Below are positions 16,222 to 24,280 of a stretch of 64,000 bases of DNA, one piece after another. Both the position numbers and the translations under genes were made by a program. How positions within the stretch are numbered: the first letter of the stretch is position 1; the number at the start of each line of letters is the position of its first letter. The stretch is from Grimontia kaedaensis. GTDB taxonomy: Bacteria; Pseudomonadota; Gammaproteobacteria; Enterobacterales; Vibrionaceae. Where the stretch lies: contig NZ_CP082275.1 of assembly GCF_023746615.1 (NCBI RefSeq), forward strand, positions 2,232,001-2,296,000, in the 5' to 3' direction. The notes beneath the pieces are model-generated. The model searched no databases, was not told where the DNA came from, and saw only the letters and a program-made list of their open reading frames with translations.

Positions 16222-17028
16222 ACTTCCCGGCTCAATGAAGCCTTTCACTATCTCATTAAATACAGATTGATAGGCTGCTGTGTTTACCAAGTCAGGTCGA
16301 GTTTTAGACAATAGAGAAAGAGTGACTTTTGCATTTTCAAAGTCTTCCAACGCTACGTGTGACATAGCCAAAACTAACATTGAACTTTCGTCCTCGCTCA
16401 CTCTCTTATCAAGTTCAAATGCTTTCAATATAGAACCAACTGCGCTTTCATAGTTTCGCTCATTGAAATAAGCTTGGCCAAGGAGCGAATATGCTTTTGA
16501 GGTTTTTTGCATATTCAGCGATTTTTTAAAGTAAACTATGGCATCAGAGAAATCCCCTTGAAGAAAGAAAGTTGAGCCCAAACTAAAGAAAATAGCATGA
16601 CTTACATCATTATCTTCAACCATACCTAAAAGTACTTTTTGGGCTTTAGCTAACAGTTCAATTTGAGATTTTTCATCTTGACTATATTGAGACTGTGTAA
16701 TATACAACTGAGCCAAATCGTTTGCATAAGTGTTGTTTTTTTCAACTGAGCTTATAAAAGCTCGCTCTGCATCAGGAAAATTTCTCTGTGCCAAGTAAAT
16801 ATAACCTAATTGTCTTTCGAAGTATCCGTTATCTTTATCACACTGTCTTTCAAGTTTTCTCCAAGCATCTAAGTAACGAACCGGGGCATTCTGCAAATGA
16901 TCATAATTTATGTCTTCCCAGAATAAAGTACATTCATCTAATATTTCACTATTCGCTACACTAGATGTACTCATAAAACCCAAAATCGTTCCTAGCATAA
17001 GGAATTTTGAAAGGAGATTTTTATTCAT
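16219..17028 (-). CDS. Exported TPR-repeat protein (cassette)
   Basis: A protein of about 269 residues with a signal peptide (MNKNLLSKFLMLGTILGF, cleavage likely after SSVANS). A series of tetratricopeptide-like helical pairs follows, for example GYIYLAQRNFPDAERAF, GSTFFLQGDFSDAIVYFKKS, LGQAYFNERNYESAVGSILK and MSHVALEDFENAKVTL. TPR proteins bind partner proteins, and a periplasmic scaffold role is likely. The start at 17028 gives a clean signal peptide. The TAA stop belongs to the attC14 core. Confidence 0.75.
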   Translation of the reverse strand: MNKNLLSKFLMLGTILGFMSTSSVANSEILDECTLFWEDINYDHLQNAPVRYLDAWRKLERQCDKDNGYFERQLGYIYLAQRNFPDAERAFISSVEKNNTYANDLAQLYITQSQYSQDEKSQIELLAKAQKVLLGMVEDNDVSHAIFFSLGSTFFLQGDFSDAIVYFKKSLNMQKTSKAYSLLGQAYFNERNYESAVGSILKAFELDKRVSEDESSMLVLAMSHVALEDFENAKVTLSLLSKTRPDLVNTAAYQSVFNEIVKGFIEPGS

Positions 17029-17134
17029 AAGAAATATCAAGCCTAAATTTAAAATTAAATAATTATTATTTTTCAACCCCTAGACATGTCATTAAAATAA
17101 TTTTAATCAGATTTTTTCTCACCACCGATAAACA

Positions 17135-17245
17135 TAACTCCCGCTTAACTTGCTACCAACTGCAACACACTCAAACGAGCCACCGTAATCACAAAAGCCA
17201 AACCGACCAAAAATGCCATAGGTTCGCAGCTTGAATTGCTTGTTA
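17135..17245 (-). other. attC13
   Basis: The ends are ATAACTCCCGCTTAACTTGC and GAATTGCTTGTTATA. Most of the site is nearly identical to attC6 (23636-23749). Confidence 0.85.
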
Positions 17246-17248
17246 TAT

Positions 17249-17710
17249 TTAGTCTGCAATTTCAAATATGGAATCAATGATGATAGGTAAATTACCCCTT
17301 ACGGACATGGCTCCAAAAACTGAACGCGCATGAACACCCTTTTCACCAAACACGTCAGCCATTAAATCAGAGCACCCGTCCAACACTTTAGGATGTTGTT
17401 CAAAGTCAGGGGTGGCATTAACAAAGCCTTGGAGTTTTACAACTCGGGCTACTTTGTCTAACGAGCCCAGTTCGAGTTTAACCGCCGACAAAATGTCTAA
17501 ACCCGCAGACTTGGCAAAAGTGTACCCTTCTTCTGTTGTGTATTCTTGACCTAACTTACCCTTCGGTACTTTGCTTAAGCCCGCCACCGGCCCTTTACCT
17601 GAAACATAGAGTAAGTTGCCAGTTCTCACACAATTACAATAACTACCTTGAGGATCGCTTGCTTGAGGTAACTCCAACCCAAGCTCTGATAGTCTCATCT
17701 CGATGTCCAT
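17249..17710 (-). CDS. RidA/YjgF/Rid family protein (cassette)
   Basis: A 153-residue member of the RidA superfamily, whose studied members hydrolyse reactive enamine/imine intermediates. GNLLYVSGKGPV (about residues 31-42), KLQGFVNATPDF (about 92-103) and GVHARSVFGAMSVRGNLPIIIDSIFEI fit the atu1953-like longer subgroup (about 150 residues) rather than the 128-residue E. coli RidA type. The active-site arginine is likely in HARSVFG. GGAGGATAAATGG gives a strong ribosome site. Confidence 0.85.
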   Translation of the reverse strand: MDIEMRLSELGLELPQASDPQGSYCNCVRTGNLLYVSGKGPVAGLSKVPKGKLGQEYTTEEGYTFAKSAGLDILSAVKLELGSLDKVARVVKLQGFVNATPDFEQHPKVLDGCSDLMADVFGEKGVHARSVFGAMSVRGNLPIIIDSIFEIAD

Positions 17711-17736
17711 TTATCCTCCATGATTGAACAAAAATA

Positions 17737-17852
17737 TAACGCCGCAATAACGGGAACTTACCAAACCGCCCAAAACTGATTTAACCCTTTGTATACACAA
17801 CACCTTGAAAAGCTAAAGCAGTGACAAAGCGTCCCGTTGATAGCGCTTGTTA
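17737..17852 (-). other. attC12
   Basis: The ends are ATAACGCCGCAATAACGGG and AGCGCTTGTTATG. The core TAA is the stop of the VOC gene. Confidence 0.88.
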
Positions 17853-18203
17853 TGTAACTTTTCCGCGCAAACCGATTAAGTTTCCGAACGGATCTTCGAG
17901 CTGACACATTATTAGCCCATGCTCAATCACCATTGGCCCCCGATACAACTTAGCTCCGAGGGCCTCCAGACTTGAAAGCCTCTCCGACCAATTTTCAACA
18001 AACCAGTAAACAACCGTACCCTTTTTGCCTTCTGATACTTTTTCATCTGCTTGGACTATCTCCAAACTAATGCTGTTTAGCTCAAGCACTGTAAAGTCTG
18101 ATTCTGGGTAGTAAACAGATGATGCTTCTGGGAAGGCTTTTTGATACCACTTGAGTCCCTCTCTGATATCAGGAACATGGATAAGTACTGCTACTGGAAT
18201 CAT
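17850..18203 (-). CDS. VOC (glyoxalase/bleomycin resistance) superfamily protein (cassette)
   Basis: A 117-residue vicinal-oxygen-chelate fold protein. The pattern VLIHVPDIREGLKWYQKAFP at the start and CQLEDPFGNLIGLRG at the end is classical for small glyoxalase/bleomycin-resistance-like proteins. The function could be binding or modifying a small toxic molecule. The start MIPVAVLIHV at 18203 has GAAGGAAAGC just before it; a longer frame runs back into attC11. The stop comes from the attC12 core. Confidence 0.82.
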   Translation of the reverse strand: MIPVAVLIHVPDIREGLKWYQKAFPEASSVYYPESDFTVLELNSISLEIVQADEKVSEGKKGTVVYWFVENWSERLSSLEALGAKLYRGPMVIEHGLIMCQLEDPFGNLIGLRGKVT

Positions 18204-18219
18204 TGCTTTCCTTCGTACA

Positions 18220-18335
18220 TAACGTTGCAATAACCGGCGCTTACCAAACCACCTAAAACTGCTTTAAGCCCTTGTATTAACGACACTTTGAAAAATTACC
18301 GCATTGACAAATGCGTCCCGTTCATGGCCTTGTTA
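18220..18335 (-). other. attC11
   Basis: The ends are ATAACGTTGCAATAACCGG and ATGGCCTTGTTATG. Confidence 0.88.
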
Positions 18336-18369
18336 TGCCAGAAGCCTTGGGTTAAATTTGCCCCTAAAT

Positions 18370-19026
18370 TTATGTAGTTAGTTGAAGTCCCGCATTCAAA
18401 AAGTGGTTGGCGTCTAACCCAATCATTTCAGCCTCAGTGGTGTTTTTGGTTTTTGCATATTCCGAAACCAAGTTGTAACCAATCCAATAGCCAGCGTATT
18501 TCGGAAACTCTTCCGGATGTGAACCTAGAAACAACTTATCAAATGAAAAATCCGTTGTATTCATAATATGTTTCATTTTCCCTAGCCCATTACGCCAATC
18601 ATAGCTTTCTAATTCTCTAAATAATGACGATTGCTTCCCATTCGTAACCACATACTCAAAGTGACACGCCAAACCTTCCATGATTATTTGCTCTAACAAG
18701 GTCCCTGTTGGCATTTGGTAGCTCAGTCTCGTTGCGTGATGAAGCTCATGCGCAAGGACCTCAAGTAAATCCTCTTGAATAACTTTGGCAATATCGTTGC
18801 GAGAGCAATCAATTAACAATTCAACTCTATGTTCACTTAGCGCATAGCCACCCAAGCCTGAAGGTGACTCCTCACCTTTTTGGAATGGCGAAACGGTAAT
18901 ATCGATTCTAGATAATTCAAAAAACTCACTTATTCGATCTAAAGCGCGTTCAATTGTATCTTCCAGTAGACCTGAATAACCACTTAGCATTCCAGATGAA
19001 TTGAGTATCGTAATATTTATTCCCAA
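18370..19026 (-). CDS. DUF2268-like putative zinc metallopeptidase (cassette)
   Basis: A 218-residue protein with the zincin motif HELHH (His93, Glu94, His97) in LEVLAHELHHATR, and a downstream EGLACHFE segment (about residues 117-124) likely to provide the third zinc ligand. GYWIGYNLV near the C-terminus is typical of DUF2268 predicted Zn-dependent proteases. There is no signal peptide, so cytoplasmic peptide or protein cleavage is the best guess. It is one of the larger cassettes of the array. Confidence 0.78.
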   Translation of the reverse strand: MGINITILNSSGMLSGYSGLLEDTIERALDRISEFFELSRIDITVSPFQKGEESPSGLGGYALSEHRVELLIDCSRNDIAKVIQEDLLEVLAHELHHATRLSYQMPTGTLLEQIIMEGLACHFEYVVTNGKQSSLFRELESYDWRNGLGKMKHIMNTTDFSFDKLFLGSHPEEFPKYAGYWIGYNLVSEYAKTKNTTEAEMIGLDANHFLNAGLQLTT

Positions 19027-19065
19027 ATCTTACTCCATTAATTATGGCTGAGCTTAAACAGGATA

Positions 19066-19184
19066 TAACGTCGCCTTAAAGGGCTAAAAACACACACTTA
19101 ACGTGTTTTAACCACCGTAAACTACAAAATTTAAAAAAATCAAAAAATGATCCAGTGTTTTTAATCCCATTCAAGGCTTTGTTA
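19066..19184 (-). other. attC10
   Basis: The ends are ATAACGTCGCCTTAAAGGG and AAGGCTTTGTTATG. The core TAA is the stop of the adjacent membrane protein gene. Confidence 0.82.
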
Positions 19185-19466
19185 TGAGTTTGGTACAACA
19201 TCAGCCGAACTAAATCCTCTGAAGAGATAGAGCATAAAACCCGACACGGCAGGAAAAAGGAGAGAAAACAAAACCAAGAGAACTTTGTTATAAACACGCT
19301 TTGCGGAAAAGGCCACACAAAATGAGTAAATAGTCATGTGCAGTAAAAACAACAGTACCATCGTCTTCAGCGATATCTCTGCCCAACCATCAACAGGCAA
19401 GTAGGTCAAAGCAATGGCAACCAAAAATGTGCCATAGCAACTAACACCAGCATACTTAGTTATCAA
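19182..19466 (-). CDS. Small membrane protein (cassette)
   Basis: A 94-residue protein with three hydrophobic segments (about residues 9-26, 33-52 and 61-82) and short polar loops. It is not a recognised family. Its TAA stop is formed by the attC10 core and GGAGG precedes the ATG, so the gene fits the cassette exactly. Confidence 0.65.
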   Translation of the reverse strand: MITKYAGVSCYGTFLVAIALTYLPVDGWAEISLKTMVLLFLLHMTIYSFCVAFSAKRVYNKVLLVLFSLLFPAVSGFMLYLFRGFSSADVVPNS

Positions 19467-19561
19467 TTTGGTTCCCTCCTAAAACTCATAACGAATGACA
19501 TGGATTCCCCCTCACGAGGATTTGCCACACTTAGGTGTCGCGTTAAATATCGGAGGTAACC

Positions 19562-20254
19562 ATGTCTTCTCAATTCTTTTGTGGCGTTGACCTCGCCAAA
19601 CACCATTTCTCTCTCCACGCGGTTGATGACCGAGGAAAGGTCATCCTTCATAAATCCGTGTCACGTGCTAAATTGCTGACTACATTAGCAAATATGCCAG
19701 CTATGCGTATAGGCATTGAGGCGTGTAGTGGTGCGCATTATTGGGCCAGAGCGTTCACCCAATTAGGCCATGATACCCGCATCATGGCGGCTAAGTATGT
19801 CAGCCCATACCGCACAAAAGGCAAAAACGACCTTAATGATGCCATTGCTCTCTGTGAAGCCGTTCAACGCCCCAATACCCGGTTTGTTCCTGTTAAATCA
19901 CCTTGGCGCCAAGCCATTCTTGCTGCCATCGGTAAAGGTGAGCAGTTCGACGCCGGCAGAGACTTTGCTGCTTGGTTGGGATTAGTTCCCAAACAGTATT
20001 CAACCGGCGGTAAACCTCGCCTTGGACGCATGAGTAAACGGGGCGACAAGTATCTACGAACCTTGCTAGTTCACGGCGCGAGGGCCGTCATAACCAACCT
20101 CGGGGAAAAACAAGACAGGCTCAGTACCTGGGGGAGAAGCGTCCTCGAACGACGAGGGATGAACCGAGCCATTGTCGCACTGGCAGCTAAGAACGCCCGC
20201 ATTAACTGGGCGTTGTTACACAACCAAACCGAATATCAAGACTACGCCGCCTGA
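19562..20254 (+). pseudogene. IS110-family transposase with a 110-codon internal deletion
   Basis: It encodes 230 residues where the sister copy has 340. The N-terminal RuvC-like DEDD part (Asp in GVDLAKHHF, Glu in IGIEACSGAHYW, KNDLNDA) and the C-terminal part with the catalytic-serine region (KQYSTGGKPRLG) remain. Residues 121-230 of the intact copy, the coiled coil and the VRGVGPQTA motif, are gone. The deletion joins two imperfect direct repeats, GCCATTCTTGCT and GCCATTATTGCT, so slippage or recombination between them is the likely cause. The frame is kept, but activity is unlikely. Confidence 0.88.
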
Positions 20255-20520
20255 GTATGAGGCGGCGCAGGGAAACACACCAACCGGGTCATTGCAGACG
20301 CAGCTGATGAGGATAGGTTAAGACCATTTGCAGAGAGCCTGTTAATGCGGCGGACACATTGATGTCTTCTAACGCCAATCTGTTTAATAGAAAGGGGCAC
20401 TGCAACCGCGTAATGTCATCAGGGCCATGACGTGAGTCAGTGAAAAGCCGAATATAGAGCGGCAGTCCAAAACCCATTTTCAAAAGTCTAGCGGATGCTT
20501 GACGAACGGGGGAATCCATG
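20255..20520 (+). ncRNA. Candidate bridge-RNA region of the deleted IS110 copy
   Basis: IS110-family elements encode a bridge RNA in a non-coding end, reported at the 3' side for the IS1111 subgroup. This about 265-base non-coding 3' end is conserved with the sister element, except that TTCTAACG is followed by 22 bases here (CCAATCTG to AAAGGG) and by only AATTAG there. RNA boundaries cannot be read off; this is an inference from family knowledge. Confidence 0.4.
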
Positions 20521-20607
20521 TAGCCGCGTTAAGTGGTGAGCGAACGTGTGCCATGTCTGAGCGAAGCGAGTTCGGCACACGTTTGCGAATCCGACTTAAA
20601 CATTTTG

Positions 20608-21204
20608 TTATGTACGTCTTTGCACTACCAAAGAATATGTATGCCAGTGCTTTTCTTTACCAATCAGGGTTTTGCCAATTTCATCTCTTTCGTTGAATCT
20701 CAAGATGTCGAAATCTGTAAATATCTCGAGCAGCTCCTGTTTAGTCACAGGAGAAGTAGGAACCCGAAAACCACTAGCCCAGCTATCTTTGTACCCTAGA
20801 AAATCACCAGCAAATACACCACCAATTGCAATTGAGGATGTGATCTTTTTCACGGTTGATTTGAATGCGTCAGGATCAGCGAAGAAGAGACTTGAATTGG
20901 CAATTACAATACCTGCGGTTTCAAAGTTAAACGATTCAAATGATCGTTGCTGGAGGTAGACATTTTCTATTGAATCGAAGCGTTCACGACAAATTGAAAT
21001 AGAATCCTCATTAACGTCGAAGCCAAAAACATCGAAACCTTGTTCATTTAAATAAGCAATGTCACTGCCAGTACCACAACCACAGTCTACAGCTACTTTG
21101 GAACTAGAACCATTGGATTTAACTACAAACTCGGTGCGTGGGTGATGTGGGCGAGATAGTGCTTTTTCATAGTACTTTCGCCAATTTTCGGTATTTTCAT
21201 CCAT
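20608..21204 (-). CDS. Class I SAM-dependent methyltransferase (cassette)
   Basis: A 198-residue methyltransferase with motif I VAVDCGCGTGSDIAYL (residues 37-52), an acidic residue at the end of strand 2 (GFDVNEDSISI), and a motif IV-like IVIANSSLFF. It resembles small cassette methyltransferases related to tellurite-resistance TehB-type proteins, but the substrate is unknown. Its TAA stop is the attC9 core. The IS110 copies lie on both sides, in the neighbouring attC sites. Confidence 0.82.
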   Translation of the reverse strand: MDENTENWRKYYEKALSRPHHPRTEFVVKSNGSSSKVAVDCGCGTGSDIAYLNEQGFDVFGFDVNEDSISICRERFDSIENVYLQQRSFESFNFETAGIVIANSSLFFADPDAFKSTVKKITSSIAIGGVFAGDFLGYKDSWASGFRVPTSPVTKQELLEIFTDFDILRFNERDEIGKTLIGKEKHWHTYSLVVQRRT

Positions 21205-21302
21205 GAATATTTATAACCCTCAAAGTACATAACGAATGACATGGATTCCCCCTCATGAGGATTTGCCACACTTAGGTGTCGCGTTAAATACCGGAGGTAA
21301 CC

Positions 21303-22325
21303 ATGTCTTCTCTATTCTTTTGTGGCGTTGACCTCGCCAAACACCACTTCTCATTGCACGCAGTTGATGACCGGGGAAAGGTCATCCTTCATAAATCCGT
21401 GTCACGCGCTAAATTACTGACTACATTAGCAAATATGCCAGCTATGCGTATAGGCATTGAAGCGTGTAGTGGTGCGCATTATTGGGCCAGAGCGTTCACC
21501 CAATTAGGCCATGATACCCGCATCATGGCGGCTAAGTATGTCAGCCCCTACCGCACAAAAGGCAAGAACGACCTTAATGATGCCATTGCTATCTGTGAAG
21601 CTGTTCAACGACCCAATACGCGCTTTGTTCCTGTTAAATCACCTGAGCGCCAAGCCATTCTTGCTATTCACCGAATGCGTGAGCATTGGGTGCAGGAGCG
21701 GACTGCCCTCATTAATCGTATCCGTGCTTTGCTCGCCGAATTTGGCATCGTCGTTCCAACCGGACGTGCCGCTGTCCATCGCGAGGTTCCTCTTATTCTC
21801 GAAGCCGCTGAAAACGGCTTACCTGATATCGCCCGTGCTGTCCTGGCAGATTGCTTCGAGCACTTACAGACACTGAATCAACGTGTCGAAGACACCGACC
21901 AGTGCTTTGAGATGGTAGCCAAAGCCAGCCCTACTGCGCAGCGTATGCTCAACGTCCGAGGCGTCGGACCTCAAACCGCCACAGCCATTATTGCTGCCAT
22001 CGGTAACGGTGAGCAGTTCGACTCCGGCAGAGACTTCGCCGCCTGGCTAGGACTAGTCCCGAAACAGTATTCAACCGGCGGTAAACCTCGCCTTGGGCGC
22101 ATCAGTAAACGGGGCGACAAGTATCTACGAACCTTGTTAGTTCACGGCGCGAGAGCCGTCATAACCAACCTCGGGGAAAAACAGGACAGGCTCAGTGTCT
22201 GGGGGAGAAACGTCCTCGAACGACGAGGGATGAACCGAGCCATTGTCGCACTGGCAGCTAAGAACGCCCGCATTATCTGGGCGTTGTTACACAACCAAAC
22301 CGAATATCAAAACTACGCCGCCTGA
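21303..22325 (+). CDS. IS110-family transposase, full length
   Basis: A 340-residue transposase with an N-terminal RuvC-like DEDD domain (Asp9 in GVDLAKHHF, Glu in IGIEACSGAHYW, two Asp in KNDLNDA) and a coiled-coil linker. The C-terminal domain starts at VRGVGPQTATAI and contains the conserved serine in KQYSTGGKPRLG. Together with a bridge RNA it would recombine the element into its attC target. GGAGGTAACC gives a good ribosome site. All expected residues are present, so it may be active. Confidence 0.93.
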   Translation: MSSLFFCGVDLAKHHFSLHAVDDRGKVILHKSVSRAKLLTTLANMPAMRIGIEACSGAHYWARAFTQLGHDTRIMAAKYVSPYRTKGKNDLNDAIAICEAVQRPNTRFVPVKSPERQAILAIHRMREHWVQERTALINRIRALLAEFGIVVPTGRAAVHREVPLILEAAENGLPDIARAVLADCFEHLQTLNQRVEDTDQCFEMVAKASPTAQRMLNVRGVGPQTATAIIAAIGNGEQFDSGRDFAAWLGLVPKQYSTGGKPRLGRISKRGDKYLRTLLVHGARAVITNLGEKQDRLSVWGRNVLERRGMNRAIVALAAKNARIIWALLHNQTEYQNYAA

Positions 22326-22575
22326 GTATGAGGCGGCGCTGGGAAACACACCAACCGGGTCATTGCAGACGCAGCTGATGAGGATAGGTTAAGACCATTT
22401 GCAGAGAGCCTGTTAATGCGGCGGGCACGTTGATGCCTTCTAACGAATTAGGCACTGCAACCGCGTAATGTCATCAGGGCCATGACGTGAGTCAGTGAAA
22501 GGCCGAATGTAGAGCAGCAGTCCAAAACCCATCTTCAAAAGTCTAGCGGATGTTTGACGAACGGGGGAATCCATG
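22326..22575 (+). ncRNA. Candidate bridge-RNA region of the full IS110 copy
   Basis: A conserved 250-base non-coding 3' end. It contains hairpin-forming stretches such as CATCAGGGCCATGACGTGAG. It is placed here by analogy with IS1111-group elements; the RNA ends are not determined. Confidence 0.4.
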
Positions 22576-22691
22576 TAGCCGCGTTAAGTAGTGAGCAACG
22601 CTTACACCTAACCTAACCCATTGTGCCGTATACACTAAAGCTGAATCAAACCAAAAATGCCGAGCGTTGCGAATCTGCCTTAAACGCTTTG

Positions 22692-23132
22692 TTAGCTGTT
22701 GCGCCGAAGTCTCGCGACTGACTCACCAACAACTGCCTTAACTTTTTCTGGGTCTTGGTTCTCACAGTACTCACGATTTATAAACAGCATCACATCATTG
22801 CCGTCAGGTTTATCGAATGTACAATTCGAATTCTGACAAATTTCCTTGATTACATTTTCACTAACTGGGACGGCATGAAAGTGACAATTGAAGCCCTTTG
22901 AGAAACCAAGTTTGGAGAAAATTACCTTTTGAGGAGAAAAATTTCTTTGAAGTAACCCTTCGACTTCCGCTAAAACCAGACCTAATGAAGCTAATGATTT
23001 TTGGCACAAATCCGATAGTTCCGTTGATTCCGACTTTGAAGCAACCATCAAATAACCGGCATAAGTAGAGTTCATCCTATGATTCACGACCCAATACTCA
23101 TTTTCAAAAACTACATACTCATCTGGGATCAT
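22692..23132 (-). CDS. HIT-like domain protein (cassette)
   Basis: A 146-residue protein of the histidine-triad fold, related to nucleotide hydrolases and transferases. The triad-like motif is HFHAV (His84, His86) in FNCHFHAVPV, and the N-terminal STYAGYLMVAS strand fits the fold. The usual HxHxHxx is reduced to two histidines, so catalysis may differ from classical HIT proteins. The stop codon is part of the attC8 core. Confidence 0.72.
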   Translation of the reverse strand: MIPDEYVVFENEYWVVNHRMNSTYAGYLMVASKSESTELSDLCQKSLASLGLVLAEVEGLLQRNFSPQKVIFSKLGFSKGFNCHFHAVPVSENVIKEICQNSNCTFDKPDGNDVMLFINREYCENQDPEKVKAVVGESVARLRRNS

Positions 23133-23151
23133 TATTTACTCCTAAGACAGC

Positions 23152-23248
23152 TAACGCCTCGCTTAACCGGCGTAAAATAGCAGGCTAAAATTAGCGACGA
23201 AGGAGCGCAAGCCTGCTGTTTTGCGTCCTTTGGTTTAAGCGTTTGTTA
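23152..23248 (-). other. attC7
   Basis: The ends are CTAACGCCTCGCTTAACCGG and AAGCGTTTGTTATG. The core TAA is the stop of the adjacent cassette gene. Confidence 0.85.
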
Positions 23249-23620
23249 TGAGTAAATAGAACTCCACTCTATAATTGAGTCCCATTCTAATTCTGACTCG
23301 ACCACTTTACCTTTTGCGTGGTAATTCTTACGGTAAGAAAAGATATTATTGTTTAGCTTGAAACCACTAACAAAAACTTTTTCTACAACCTCTAAACGAG
23401 ATACTAATTTATTTTCTAAATCAAAGATCGCAACTCTAGTTATTGGACCCTTTTTATAGTCAGTTGTCAGCCACTCTTCAATAGCTAAATAACGGCCATT
23501 TAATAATTCACTACGAGAGAAGCCATAAAAGAAGTTAGGAACTTTTTTTCCTTCAATCTCTAATGAGTAATATGCTGGACCAAACCTAATTTCATTCTCG
23601 TAGTTCAATTGATACCGCAT
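23246..23620 (-). CDS. Hypothetical protein (cassette)
   Basis: A 124-residue soluble protein, MRYQLNYENEIRFG through IIEWSSIYS, with alternating charged and aromatic residues that suggest a beta-rich fold. No signal peptide or membrane segment is visible, and no family was recognised. Its stop codon is the TAA of the attC7 core, and the cassette has no other frame of this length, supporting it as the real gene. Confidence 0.6.
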   Translation of the reverse strand: MRYQLNYENEIRFGPAYYSLEIEGKKVPNFFYGFSRSELLNGRYLAIEEWLTTDYKKGPITRVAIFDLENKLVSRLEVVEKVFVSGFKLNNNIFSYRKNYHAKGKVVESELEWDSIIEWSSIYS

Positions 23621-23635
23621 ACTCGAATTTACTCA

Positions 23636-23749
23636 TAACGCCCGCTTAACTTGCTGCCAACTGCACCACACTCAAACGAGCCACCGTAATCACAAAAGCC
23701 AATCCGACCAAAATGCCATAGGTCCACAGTCAGGTTGAAGCGATTGTTA
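23636..23749 (-). other. attC6
   Basis: The ends are ATAACGCCCGCTTAACTTGC and GAAGCGATTGTTAGC. It is nearly identical to attC13 over most of its length. Confidence 0.87.
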
Positions 23750-24146
23750 GCTTTGTGCGCTGATGCTCGTCTGGGATAGCTACAATCTGGAAGTCATCTT
23801 CATATATGACTAGACCCGGAACATCTGATGTTAACTCGGTAACTATGAAGCCACATTTTTCAACATACGGAATTATGGCAACTACATGAGCAATGATATC
23901 AACCGCTGTATCCTTAAACCAACAAACACCTTTCAAACTTTCTGGATTGTCAAAAACATCAGGAATTGGAAATGAACTCATCAACCATTCTAGATGTGTA
24001 TCAAGGTCAGCTATACAGGTTCCCTCAGCTTGCCTTTCTCGACTGATGCGATAAGCCACGCCTAAGATTCCTTGATTCACTCCAGACTGTTTGTTGATAT
24101 GCCCAACGACAAAACGTTTGAACACTATTTGTCCCTCATGACTCAA
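23730..24146 (-). CDS. Hypothetical protein (cassette)
   Basis: A 138-residue soluble protein, MSHEGQIVFKRF through KLTIAST. The last residues are encoded by the attC6 end, with the TGA inside the site. It contains LEWLMSSFPIPDVF and GFIVTELTSDVPGLVIYEDDF but no motif I can assign. No signal peptide is seen. It is the only substantial frame in its cassette. Confidence 0.58.
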   Translation of the reverse strand: MSHEGQIVFKRFVVGHINKQSGVNQGILGVAYRISRERQAEGTCIADLDTHLEWLMSSFPIPDVFDNPESLKGVCWFKDTAVDIIAHVVAIIPYVEKCGFIVTELTSDVPGLVIYEDDFQIVAIPDEHQRTKLTIAST

Positions 24147-24155
24147 TCAAAAAGC

Positions 24156-24271
24156 TAACGTCGCAATAACGGGCGCTTATCAAACCGCCAAAAACCGCTT
24201 TAATCCTTTGTATTCACAACACTTTGAAAAGCTGCCGCAGTAACAAAGCGTCCACGTTCATGGCCTTGTTA
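24156..24271 (-). other. attC5
   Basis: The ends are CTAACGTCGCAATAACGGG and ATGGCCTTGTTAGG, closely related to attC11 and attC12. Confidence 0.88.
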
Positions 24272-24280
24272 GGCGAAATT

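Larger units (their letters stand above)
19494..20523 (+). mobile_element. IS110-family (IS1111-attC type) element, internally deleted copy
   Basis: The ends carry a sub-terminal inverted repeat, ACATGGATTCCCCC on the left and its complement on the right. No target duplication is seen, as expected for IS110/IS1111 elements. It is nearly identical to the element at 21235-22578 apart from a 330-bp internal deletion and a 16-bp length difference in the 3' non-coding end. Elements of the IS1111-attC group are known to target integron attC sites. Confidence 0.88.
19489..20610 (-). other. attC9, interrupted by an IS110-family element
   Basis: The left part TAACG is at 19489-19493 and the right part CCGCGTTAAG to TTTTGTTATG is at 20524-20610. 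An intact relative is attC4 (TAACGCCGCGTTAAG), so the insertion point lies inside the R' half of the site. Confidence 0.85.
21235..22578 (+). mobile_element. IS110-family (IS1111-attC type) element, full copy
   Basis: The element is about 1344 bp long, with sub-terminal inverted repeats ACATGGATTCCCCC, an intact transposase and a 250-base non-coding 3' end. It lies in an attC site at exactly the same position as its deleted sister, which shows site-specific insertion. Confidence 0.9.
21230..22694 (-). other. attC8, interrupted by an IS110-family element
   Basis: The left part TAACG is at 21230-21234, and the right part from CCGCGTTAAG at 22579 to ACGCTTTGTTAG at 22694. The junction is the same as in attC9. 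The core TAA is the stop of the HIT gene. Confidence 0.85.

Noticed and set aside
23152..24271. Regularly spaced similar sequences as a possible CRISPR array
   Set aside because: The repeats are about 100 bp, imperfect, with hairpin arms and genes between; they are attC sites.
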